DNA of 64,000 bases from Trebonia sp036276115 (GTDB lineage Bacteria; Actinomycetota; Actinomycetes; Streptosporangiales; Streptosporangiaceae). A program made the translations under genes and the position numbers. Positions 18,138-26,146 of this stretch are shown here, in pieces (the first letter of the stretch is position 1; each line of letters begins with the position of its first letter). The stretch spans positions 1-64,000 of the forward strand of contig DATBEM010000197.1 of the NCBI GenBank assembly GCA_036276115.1, given 5' to 3'. The notes under the pieces are model-generated. The model worked only from the letters and a program-made list of their open reading frames with translations, made no database searches and was not told the DNA's origin.

Positions 18138-19643
18138 CTAGTGCTGCCCGGCGTACTTCAGGAGGCGAAGGCCCTCCAGCCGCAGCGCCTGAGGGTATAT
18201 GGCCTGGTAGATGTTGCAGTTCGGGGACTTCACGTCGAACCGGCCGGTCGCGCGGAACGTGGCCGCCGAGCAGCCGCCGGAGCACCAGTAGCGCCAGGTG
18301 CAGTCCCGGCAGCCTTCCTTCTCGTCCACGAGGAGGTTCAGGACCGTGTGCGTGTCCTGCCGGACCAGCGCCAGCGGGTCGTCCCGGAACACGTCGCCCA
18401 GCGTTTGCTCGATCTCCATGTGGCACTGGGCGACGCGCCCGTCCTGATCGATGACCACGTAGTCCTGCCCCACCCCGCAGGACCGCTGCCGCGGCTGGAT
18501 CAGCTGCCCGCGGTCGAGCACGGCGCCCAGGACGCTCCAGCGCGGAAGGTCGCCCTCGATCGCGCGGAACGCGGCGAGCATCCCCTCGATCATCTGGCCG
18601 TCCTCATAGCGCAAGTCATCGAAGCTCGCCGCGCACTCGTTGTCGCGGAACAGGTTGAGGCTGAAGGTCAGCCCGCGCTCCAGCGCGAACCGGACGACCT
18701 CGGCCACGCCGGTGGTGTTCCGCCCGGTGATCGTGATCGACAGGTGCGGGGCGTGCCCCAGTTCCAGGAGCCGGGCTATTGTCGCGTGGACGAGCGGCGA
18801 GGATGGCTTGCCGTTCGCGAACGGCCGCTGGGCGTCGTTCTGCTCCCCCAGCCCGTCCAGGGAGATCATGATCCGGATGCCCTCGGCCGAGCAGAACTGG
18901 GCCAGGCTGGCCGGCAGCCGGGTGCCGTTGGTGAGCAGGCTCGCCTGCAGGTCCAGCCCGGCCTCGGCGGTGAGCTCGCGGGCGTAGGCGTGCAGCGTCC
19001 GCACGAGCCGGTGGTTGAGCGTGGCCTCGCCGCCGGCGTACTTGAGCTTGACCCCGGAAAGCCCGTGCGTGACGGCGGAGCGCACCACGGCCGCGACGGC
19101 CGCCCGCCCGGTCGGCTCGTCCATCGCCGCCGACGACTTGTGGATGTAGCAGTAGGGGCAGCGCAGGTTGCACCCGTTGGTGACGTGGAGCCACGCCGTG
19201 AGCACCTGGCTCTCGGCCAGCCCGAGGGCGGGAGGCTCCCCGGCCGGATGCAGGATCTGGAGCCGCCCCAGGCGCTGGAACGCCTCCTCTGCCTCGACCT
19301 CGGCGAGCCCGGCCAGGACGGCGGCCGGGGCAGCGGGACGGCGGAAGCTGCGGTACAGCCGGTAGGCGGGCTCGTTGACGACGACGGCGCCGCAACTGCC
19401 GCGGGGATTGAACAGGATTCGGTACTCCCCGTCAACCGGCTGCTCGACCACGCCTTCGGCGCATGCCCAGAGGCTTTCCCTGGATGCCGGCGGCAACGGA
19501 GGCAGCACATTCCGCCGCAATCCCTCATCACCGCTAACCGGACAAGCGCAATCCTCACAATTATAAACCAATAGGTCTACATTATCAGGCAGATCATATC
19601 GAGAGAGCGCCAGGGCATGGCGCATCGCTCCCGCAGAACTCAT
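18138..19643 (-). CDS. PqqD-like / radical SAM / SPASM enzyme (peptide-modifying type)
   Basis: The protein has 501 residues. The radical SAM CxxxCxxC is C158, C162, C165 (CNLRCPYC). The SPASM region is textbook: C389-x12-G-x4-C407 and C445-x2-C448-x5-C454-x3-C458, with C476 after. Residues about 72-135 (ILFNPRGSCG, NEPAYRLYRSF) resemble a PqqD/RRE peptide-binding fold. The first 50 residues are unusual, with a CEDCAC cluster at 29-34. Such enzymes modify ribosomal peptides by radical chemistry. It lies 50 bp after the NTPase-TPR gene on the same strand; AGGAAGG precedes the ATG. No obvious precursor peptide follows it. Confidence 0.9.
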   Translation of the reverse strand: MSSAGAMRHALALSRYDLPDNVDLLVYNCEDCACPVSGDEGLRRNVLPPLPPASRESLWACAEGVVEQPVDGEYRILFNPRGSCGAVVVNEPAYRLYRSFRRPAAPAAVLAGLAEVEAEEAFQRLGRLQILHPAGEPPALGLAESQVLTAWLHVTNGCNLRCPYCYIHKSSAAMDEPTGRAAVAAVVRSAVTHGLSGVKLKYAGGEATLNHRLVRTLHAYARELTAEAGLDLQASLLTNGTRLPASLAQFCSAEGIRIMISLDGLGEQNDAQRPFANGKPSSPLVHATIARLLELGHAPHLSITITGRNTTGVAEVVRFALERGLTFSLNLFRDNECAASFDDLRYEDGQMIEGMLAAFRAIEGDLPRWSVLGAVLDRGQLIQPRQRSCGVGQDYVVIDQDGRVAQCHMEIEQTLGDVFRDDPLALVRQDTHTVLNLLVDEKEGCRDCTWRYWCSGGCSAATFRATGRFDVKSPNCNIYQAIYPQALRLEGLRLLKYAGQH

Positions 19644-19693
19644 CTCATACGCCTTCCTCGGCGTCGGCCCCCGCCTGCAGGGACTGGTGGCAG

Positions 19694-22657
19694 CTACAGG
19701 TCTTCAATGCGCGCGAGTGTTCCCTGAAGACGCGCGAGCAACGGCGCCGCTCCGTGATGCAAGCCGGCCCACGCCGCCATCAGCTGATTCTGCCAGTCGG
19801 CCTGAGTCTCCGGCGGCAGTTCACGCAAGAGCTGCTCGAACTTCTCGAACTCAGCCGGGAGCAGGACCGCGCCAGAAGAAGCAACGGGCCCTCGGGCAAG
19901 CTCGCCGAACCCTGACTTGTAGTTCTCGAGCGCCCCCCTTAGATATTCCGCGCTGCCGCTAGATTGATAATCTTCTATCGCGAGGTGCCCTTGGAGGAGC
20001 TGCCACCGCCCGACCAGGTCACGAAAACCCGGCCCGCTGGCTACTTCATTAAGCTGACTCGCCCGCTGGGCGACATTTTCTCGATACTCCGGCTCACCGG
20101 TAGCCTGCCAGGTCCGGTAGCTGAGCTCCACGTACTCCACCAGGTTGGCCAGCAGGAACCAGTTGTCGGACAGGCGCCGGGCTTCGTCGATGCCGCGCTT
20201 CAGGTACTCCAGCCCCGCGTCCGGCTCGTCGTGCCCGTAAATCCGCCCTGCCCGGTTCAGGGCGGACGGATACCCCCGGATTGAGTGCTGCAGGCAGATA
20301 TCGAGGGCGCTGCCGATGAGCCTCTTGGCCTCCGCCAGCGGTTCGGGCCCCTCGACCAGGAGCACCTCCGCCTGCCAGGCCTGGTAGAGGCAGATGGCCT
20401 GCTGCTGGCGGATCAGCCCGAGCCAGCTCCAGTTGGAGTTCCCCTCCAGCAGGGCCTCGGCGGTGGCATACGCCCCCCACGCCCGCTCGAACTGGCGCGA
20501 GTACCGGTAGATCTCGCCGTAGACGCTCCAGGTCATTCCCTCCGCCGCCGGGCCGCCGAACTTGCGCCGGGTTGCCACGGCCGTGTCCACGAGGGCCAAT
20601 GCCTCGCCAAAGTCACCGCCCAGCCCTTTGACGTACGCCCAGTTAGCCTGAATGGAGCCGCTCTCGTCAAATGCCTCGGGTCGCCCTCCCGGCGACGCGA
20701 GCGCGGCGATGGCGGTCGCCGCTTCCTTGTATGAATCGTTCGCCTTGCCCCAGTCACCGACGTTTCGATAGTAATAGCCGCGCTCTTTCAAGGCTTCCGC
20801 GACGAGTGTTTCCTGGCTCACTCCGGGCAGGCTCTTGGCCACCGTGAGCGCCCCGTTGAAATGCCTTTCGCCGTCTGCCGCCTTATTCGGCATGCGCAGG
20901 CACGCATTGCCGCGCAAGATGTTCATGCGATAGCGGTCCTCGGGCCGGGCGGCCGAGACCGGGACTTCATCGAGTACCTTCATGGCCGCCTCGGCCTGGG
21001 ACGAGTCGATGTAGTAGCGGGCCAGCATGAGCCCGATCGCCACGTAGTAGTCGGGCCGCACGTCGGTCAGCCACGCGTGGAACTCGTCCAGCTTCTCCTT
21101 GATGACGTCCGCGAACGCGCCCGCCGGGGTCCCGCCGGGCAGGAACCGCTGGAGGTAGAGCACTAGCAGGTCCTGCAGGAAGACGTCGCGCTCCTTGGCT
21201 GCCTGCTCGAAGTACTCCAGGAGCCGCTGGCAGCCCTTTTCGAAGTCCGTGAGGAACAGGTAGTACAGGCCGATTGACTTCAGCTGGTCAAGCTCGCGCG
21301 TCGCGCTGTCCACCGACAGCGACAGCTCAATGATGTCGCCGGCGTCCTGCGCGCCGGTGCGCCGCCGGGCGTCCAGGTAGGCCCGCTCGCTCCGCAGGAA
21401 CTCCTCCTTGCCCGCGACGAGATCGCCGTAAATGTCCAGCGCCCGCAGCCAGATCCGGCGACGCCACTGCCGGTCCTGGTCGTGGAACGGGAACACCCGG
21501 TCGGCGAACGCCTCGGCCACCGCGTCGTGCAGGGTGACGAACTTGCCATTGCCGCGCCGCCGGATCCAGGGGATGCCGACGAGCTTGTCCCAGGCCGCGT
21601 CCAGGCCCGGAACGTCGTCCGGGGGCGCGAGGTCCTTCATCAGCTCTTTCCAGACCGTCTGGTCGACTGGCTGCCGCACCACGGCCAGGCGCCGGATGGC
21701 CTCATGCCAGAAGTCAGACTTGCGGTAGGGCACGACGAGGCGGCGCAAGAAATCCTGGTAAAGCCGTACCCCGTCCCGGCTCATGTCGTGACCGTACGGA
21801 ATATGCTGCTTAATGTACTCGAGCGAGTTCGCCTCGGCTTCCTCGGGAATGCCAATCGAGGTGAGGTAGTCGATCGCGATGGCGAGCCACAGCGGCTGCC
21901 CGCGGGTGAGGAATACAAGCTTCTTCTCCTCATCCTCGGTGAGGTCGGCCGAGACTCCGCTCTGGCCGATGTAGCTACGCGAGGCGGACTCCTCCAGGCT
22001 CTCCACCCGGACCGTGGTGACGGGAATGGGCCGGTACAGGGTGTCAAGCTCTGCCTCGATGGGGTCAACGCCCTCCGCGTCCCCGTCCTGGCCCTGCTCC
22101 GCGCCGACCGGGCGCCCAGAGAGGATGAAGAGGGTGTGCGCGGGGAGTGCCTTCATCCACTGCGTGAGCGTGGACACGAGGTTCGTGTCGCGGATGGTCT
22201 CCACCGTGTCGAAGACGATGACGATCGTCTTGCGCTTCGCCTGCGCGTAATTGTTGTAGCATTCCGCGAAGCTCTCCTTGACCCGGCCGAAGTGGCTGGT
22301 GATGGTCTCCCGGCTGATGTTCTCATGCGCGTAGTCGGGAATCCGCGCGAGCTTATCCTTGTACGGGCGGAAGTAGTGGTCACCGGGATCAAGGGTGTTC
22401 GCGATCCGCCGCTCCAGGTTGGACAGGAGCCAGAAACGGTAGTCGTCTACATCGATCGGCGTGATCCACTTCACCGCCGGGTCGTCACCGCTCTCGTCGG
22501 CCAGGCGTCGCACCAGCGAGGTCTTCCCGACGCCACCGGTGCCGTGCAGCAGGACCGCCCGGCTGCGGTGATCCTCGCGCACCTGGTCCAGCACGCGCCT
22601 GACTTGCATCTCCTCGGGGCGCTCAATGGTACGAGGGTAGGGCGAGTCGGGAACCAT
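19694..22657 (-). CDS. STAND-type NTPase with C-terminal TPR-like repeats
   Basis: About 987 residues. Walker A is GTGGVGKT (39-46) and Walker B is IVIVFDTVETI; the NTPase resembles AAA/NB-ARC-like STAND modules. The C-terminal half is helical and repeat-rich in the manner of TPRs (ALKERGYYYRNVGDWGKAND, YGEIYRYSRQFERAWGAY). Such proteins usually act as NTP-switched sensors or scaffolds. ATG at 22657 chosen because AGGAG (22667-22663) overlaps the upstream TAG with 5-nt spacing. It is coupled to the TIR-NTPase gene and followed by the radical SAM gene. Confidence 0.85.
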   Translation of the reverse strand: MVPDSPYPRTIERPEEMQVRRVLDQVREDHRSRAVLLHGTGGVGKTSLVRRLADESGDDPAVKWITPIDVDDYRFWLLSNLERRIANTLDPGDHYFRPYKDKLARIPDYAHENISRETITSHFGRVKESFAECYNNYAQAKRKTIVIVFDTVETIRDTNLVSTLTQWMKALPAHTLFILSGRPVGAEQGQDGDAEGVDPIEAELDTLYRPIPVTTVRVESLEESASRSYIGQSGVSADLTEDEEKKLVFLTRGQPLWLAIAIDYLTSIGIPEEAEANSLEYIKQHIPYGHDMSRDGVRLYQDFLRRLVVPYRKSDFWHEAIRRLAVVRQPVDQTVWKELMKDLAPPDDVPGLDAAWDKLVGIPWIRRRGNGKFVTLHDAVAEAFADRVFPFHDQDRQWRRRIWLRALDIYGDLVAGKEEFLRSERAYLDARRRTGAQDAGDIIELSLSVDSATRELDQLKSIGLYYLFLTDFEKGCQRLLEYFEQAAKERDVFLQDLLVLYLQRFLPGGTPAGAFADVIKEKLDEFHAWLTDVRPDYYVAIGLMLARYYIDSSQAEAAMKVLDEVPVSAARPEDRYRMNILRGNACLRMPNKAADGERHFNGALTVAKSLPGVSQETLVAEALKERGYYYRNVGDWGKANDSYKEAATAIAALASPGGRPEAFDESGSIQANWAYVKGLGGDFGEALALVDTAVATRRKFGGPAAEGMTWSVYGEIYRYSRQFERAWGAYATAEALLEGNSNWSWLGLIRQQQAICLYQAWQAEVLLVEGPEPLAEAKRLIGSALDICLQHSIRGYPSALNRAGRIYGHDEPDAGLEYLKRGIDEARRLSDNWFLLANLVEYVELSYRTWQATGEPEYRENVAQRASQLNEVASGPGFRDLVGRWQLLQGHLAIEDYQSSGSAEYLRGALENYKSGFGELARGPVASSGAVLLPAEFEKFEQLLRELPPETQADWQNQLMAAWAGLHHGAAPLLARLQGTLARIEDL

Positions 22658-22665
22658 CATCACTC

Positions 22666-24513
22666 CTAGGGCATCACGATGACGTCAGTCAGGCGGTCAA
22701 CGGGAACGCTCAAGTCGGCCAGTACGATGGCCAGCTCCGCATCGGCCGCGACCCGGTTCGCGGCCAGCTCGCGCAGCCTGTCCAGGGGGTAGGTCTCGCT
22801 TTCGACCAAGCCGAGCGTGAGCTTCCGGGTGAGCTCGGCGAGCCGGTCCCCGGTGCTGGCCGCGTGGCTGAGCCGCAGGACCTGGGACCGGTGCCAGAGG
22901 ATCTCGGCCAACGGCACCGCCTGGTCCGAGCCCACGACCCCTCCCGCCCAGGCACGGACGAACTCCTCGGCCTCGCGATGCAGCTCCAGCTGGCTGTCCT
23001 CGCCGGGATACCAGTACCGGCACAGCAACCGCCGCACTGGCGGGTAGATCACGTCCCATATCTCCGGCTGCGGCACGCAGAACAAGTCAGTGCGGCTGAC
23101 CTCCTGCCAGAGCTTGTCAGTGCTCCAGTGCAGCTCGGCCAGAGCGGGCAGCAGGGCGCCGTTCCTCCCCAGGTGCTGGTTCAGGTGGGCTCGCGAGATG
23201 ACCCGGTACGGGACGAGCGCGCGGATGGCGTCCTTCACGACCTGGCGCTTGAGGCCGGTCGCGGCCACGCCGGGGTCGAGCAAGCTGCCCGGCATGAGCA
23301 GCTCCTGCTCGATGTAAGGCTGCGTGATCGCGTCGAACTGCTGGTGGAGGCTGTCCAGGCCGATCCCGAGATCCTCGTGAATCCAGCACAGGTAGCGGTA
23401 GAGCAGGACCGGCAGCCCCTCGCTGAGCTGATGCAGCCGCCCTGTCTGCCGCTTCAGCTCGCGGGAGTCGTCGGCCGAGCGGCCCAGGCGGGACAGGACC
23501 TCGGTGAGCGCTTCCTCGACGATTTCGGGCTTGAACTCCGACAGCGGGCATGGCCGCAGGCGCGGGCTCGGGCTGATTCCGGCCCACCGGTCGCCCTCAC
23601 CGCGGCTCGCCACGATCACGCTGAGCCGGATTCCCTTGTACTCGCCCTTGTCCAAGGCCAGGTAGATCCTGCTCAGGTACCCGCGCAGGGCGACACTCGT
23701 CTCCTTGTCCAGCAGCTCGACGCCATCGAGCAGGCACAGGTGCGGCCGCCGTCCTCGGATGACGCGGCGGGCTATCGCCAGGATGGTCTCCTGCGTGACG
23801 GATGCCATCTCGCCAATGCCGAACAGCATCCCCAGCAGCGCCTCCGCGCTCGTCCGGACCTCTGGGGGCTTCTCGCTCACGTCGACTAGCTTCACCGTCC
23901 AGGGGACGAGCGGGTGGCGCAATAGGCGAATGCCGATCTGGTCGAGAAACCAGCTCTTGCCGAGCCGCGGCTGGGCAGTCACCCGCCAGAAGTGAATGCC
24001 CCCGTCGCTGGTCAGGCCCTCCACGATGTCGTCGAGCTCTTCTTCTCGATTGCGGAACTTCGGGGGCTCGGGCGGGGCGGAGTCCTCGGCGTGCCGGCCG
24101 CTCCCGGCCGCCGCGAGCAGGATGAGCAAGAGCCCGGAAAGGGCGGCGTCCCGCCGGGGCTCGGTCATGTCGTACCACCGGCGGGCGCGGAGCGCACCCG
24201 CCTCGTGATACGGCGTCGGCTGGGCCTCAAGCACGTGAACGAACTGGGGCTGGCCCTCAGCGCGCCGGCTCTCGCGCAGCAAGGCCACCTCCCGCTCCCG
24301 ACGGCAGGCGGGCGAGGCCAGGAAGGCCGGGGTCATCAGGGCCAGGAACGCATCCGCACGGCTGATCGAGTTCTCCAGGCTGCCCCCCGGATCATCGGCC
24401 CCAGCATCCCCCCTGCCCCCGGGGATTACTTCATGCCCTTGCCCCTGAAACCAGCGGGCGACCCCTTCGGCCGCGCGAATGTCCTCGTCCGCATAGCTGA
24501 GAAACAGCTGCAC
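22666..24513 (-). CDS. TIR domain-NTPase protein
   Basis: The protein has 615 residues. Residues 1-130 form a TIR-like domain: QLFLSYADEDIRAAEGVARW, SISRADAFLALMTPAFLASP, and CRREREVALL with the probable catalytic/conserved Glu. An NTPase follows from about residue 150 with a P-loop whose first Gly is Ala (AQPRLGKSW) and Walker B LCLLDGVELL. The C-terminal part looks like a winged-helix and helical region. TIR domains cut NAD or make nucleotide signals, or act as adaptors. GTG start at 24513 with GTGGGGG upstream. It lies 8 nt before the STAND-TPR start, so the two are translated together. Confidence 0.85.
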   Translation of the reverse strand: MQLFLSYADEDIRAAEGVARWFQGQGHEVIPGGRGDAGADDPGGSLENSISRADAFLALMTPAFLASPACRREREVALLRESRRAEGQPQFVHVLEAQPTPYHEAGALRARRWYDMTEPRRDAALSGLLLILLAAAGSGRHAEDSAPPEPPKFRNREEELDDIVEGLTSDGGIHFWRVTAQPRLGKSWFLDQIGIRLLRHPLVPWTVKLVDVSEKPPEVRTSAEALLGMLFGIGEMASVTQETILAIARRVIRGRRPHLCLLDGVELLDKETSVALRGYLSRIYLALDKGEYKGIRLSVIVASRGEGDRWAGISPSPRLRPCPLSEFKPEIVEEALTEVLSRLGRSADDSRELKRQTGRLHQLSEGLPVLLYRYLCWIHEDLGIGLDSLHQQFDAITQPYIEQELLMPGSLLDPGVAATGLKRQVVKDAIRALVPYRVISRAHLNQHLGRNGALLPALAELHWSTDKLWQEVSRTDLFCVPQPEIWDVIYPPVRRLLCRYWYPGEDSQLELHREAEEFVRAWAGGVVGSDQAVPLAEILWHRSQVLRLSHAASTGDRLAELTRKLTLGLVESETYPLDRLRELAANRVAADAELAIVLADLSVPVDRLTDVIVMP

Positions 24514-24516
24514 ACG

Positions 24517-24687
24517 CTACCCCCACATTCGCCCATCGATGCCCCGCCCCGTGCACCGAGGAAGCCGCGCGACCTGCATCAATCCCGTGCCAGGCACCAC
24601 CACGCGATCCCCCGCCCCGCGTGATGAGCAATTTCGGACGCACGCCTTCTTGCACGCATAGTATCCCGCTCTAGGCCGCTTTGCCAT
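24517..24687 (-). CDS. Possible 56-residue Cys-containing peptide upstream of the TIR gene
   Basis: A short frame starting ATG (MAKRPRAGYYACKKAC) has three Cys spaced C-x3-C-x3-C and stops with TAG 3 nt before the TIR GTG. The position is attractive for a small partner or precursor of the radical SAM enzyme. Against it, the ribosome site is weak, codon third positions lack the GC bias of real genes here, and it does not end in the FxSxx motif of the one related system I know. Low confidence; the rest of 24514-24842 shows nothing else. Confidence 0.2.
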   Translation of the reverse strand: MAKRPRAGYYACKKACVRNCSSRGAGDRVVVPGTGLMQVARLPRCTGRGIDGRMWG

Positions 24688-24842
24688 AGGGTCGAATATC
24701 AGGATGGTATCGCCGGTGAATCGCAATCACGCCCCGCGCCTGCCGCCCATTACCACTAGCCAATCAGGTAGCGCGCGAACCAGGGGGCCGCCGGGACGCG
24801 AGGATCACGCGTGGCCAGCGAGGACGCGGGCCACGTGACCGC

Positions 24843-26144
24843 CTAACGCGCCGGAATAACCTCTGACCAGATCTTGACCAAATGATCCCGGCCGCCCCCG
24901 GACGCCAGCAGCCGCCGGCCCGGGCTATAGGCCAGGCAGCTCACTGCCCCCTGATGCGCATCGACTGCGCGCATCGGGGATCCTAGGGTGCGGCGGAACT
25001 CAATTCGGCCATCGCCGAGGCCTGCGATGAGGGCGCCATCCTGGCTAAACTCGACGTCACGGATGCCATGAGCGTCGGTGCGGGGGACGTGAATCTCGTT
25101 TCCGGTCTCGGGATTCCACGCCCGCAAGGACTCATCCAGGCAGTCGACCGAGACCAGCAGCTGCTCGGCGGGGCTGAAGACGGCGCAGGAGACACGGCCC
25201 GCGTGGCCATTGAGGCTGTAGCGCAGGCTGCCGGCCGGGACGTCCCACAACCGCACCGTCCGGTCCGCGCCGGCCGAGGCGAGCTGAGCCCCGTCCGGGC
25301 TGAACGCGACGCCGTACACGTCGCTCGTGTGCTCGCTCAGCTCATGCAGTGTCTTCCTGGTCGCCACGTCCCACAGGCGGACGACGCGGTCGGCGCCCGC
25401 CGTGGCGAGCAGTCCCCCGGCCGGGCTGAACGTCACGGCGCGCACGGGGCCGTCGTGCTCCGGCAGCTCGTGCAGCAGGGCACCGTCGGCGCTCCACAAC
25501 CGGACCACGCCGTCCTCGCCCGCCGAGGCGAGCAGCTCCCCGCAGGGGCTGTAGGCCACGGCGTGCACGGGCCCGGCGTGACCTGGCAGCGACCGGTACA
25601 GCTCGCCTGCGTCCACGTCCCAGAGCAGCAATTGCCTGTCGTCGCCCGCGGAGGCCAGTCGCTGGCCGTCCGGGCTGAACGCGAGGTCCTTCAGCCAGTG
25701 GGTATGGCCGGCCAGCGCATGCACCAAGGAGCCGGGGGCCGCCGTCACGGGCGCTTCCGCCGCGGTCACGGGCCCTTCCGCCGCGGTCGCGCGGGCCGCT
25801 GGCTGGACCTCGGGGGGTCCATCCGGGCCGGCCGGGCCAGGCGGACCAGGCGGGGGCGCCCAGCGGGCCAGGAACTGCCCGAGCTGCGGCCTGAACGTCG
25901 CGCTATCGCGGTCCGCCTCGATCGCGGCGAACAGGGCCGGCAGGCTCCCGGTGATCCAGGCCGTGTCCAGGACGCTGGTCCAGGCCTGGCGGGGGGAGGC
26001 CGGCATGGGTATGTCAGAGGTGTCCAGGCCGGCGGTGCGGGCCATCAGCTCGGCCTTGCGCCCCATGAGCCGGGCCAGCTTGTCGTGTAGCTCGCGGCCC
26101 AGCGGGTCGGCGAGCGGGAAGTCAAGGCTGTCGGGCAGCGGCAT
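24843..26144 (-). CDS. WD40 propeller protein with N-terminal effector-associated-like domain
   Basis: The protein has 433 residues. Residues 1-100 form a helical domain (RELHDKLARL, AGLDTSD, RQAWTSVLDTAW, SLPALF) that aligns by eye with the N-terminus of the adjacent protease. A Pro/Ala-rich linker (about 105-140) is followed by seven WD40 repeats (HTHWLKDLAFSPDGQRLASA, VVRLWDVATRKTLHELSEH and so on), enough for a full propeller. No signal peptide, so cytosolic. The ATG at 26144 lies 2 nt after the protease stop. The shared N-terminal domain suggests direct pairing with the protease; the propeller likely recognises a ligand or partner. Confidence 0.88.
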   Translation of the reverse strand: MPLPDSLDFPLADPLGRELHDKLARLMGRKAELMARTAGLDTSDIPMPASPRQAWTSVLDTAWITGSLPALFAAIEADRDSATFRPQLGQFLARWAPPPGPPGPAGPDGPPEVQPAARATAAEGPVTAAEAPVTAAPGSLVHALAGHTHWLKDLAFSPDGQRLASAGDDRQLLLWDVDAGELYRSLPGHAGPVHAVAYSPCGELLASAGEDGVVRLWSADGALLHELPEHDGPVRAVTFSPAGGLLATAGADRVVRLWDVATRKTLHELSEHTSDVYGVAFSPDGAQLASAGADRTVRLWDVPAGSLRYSLNGHAGRVSCAVFSPAEQLLVSVDCLDESLRAWNPETGNEIHVPRTDAHGIRDVEFSQDGALIAGLGDGRIEFRRTLGSPMRAVDAHQGAVSCLAYSPGRRLLASGGGRDHLVKIWSEVIPAR

Positions 26145-26146
26145 GC

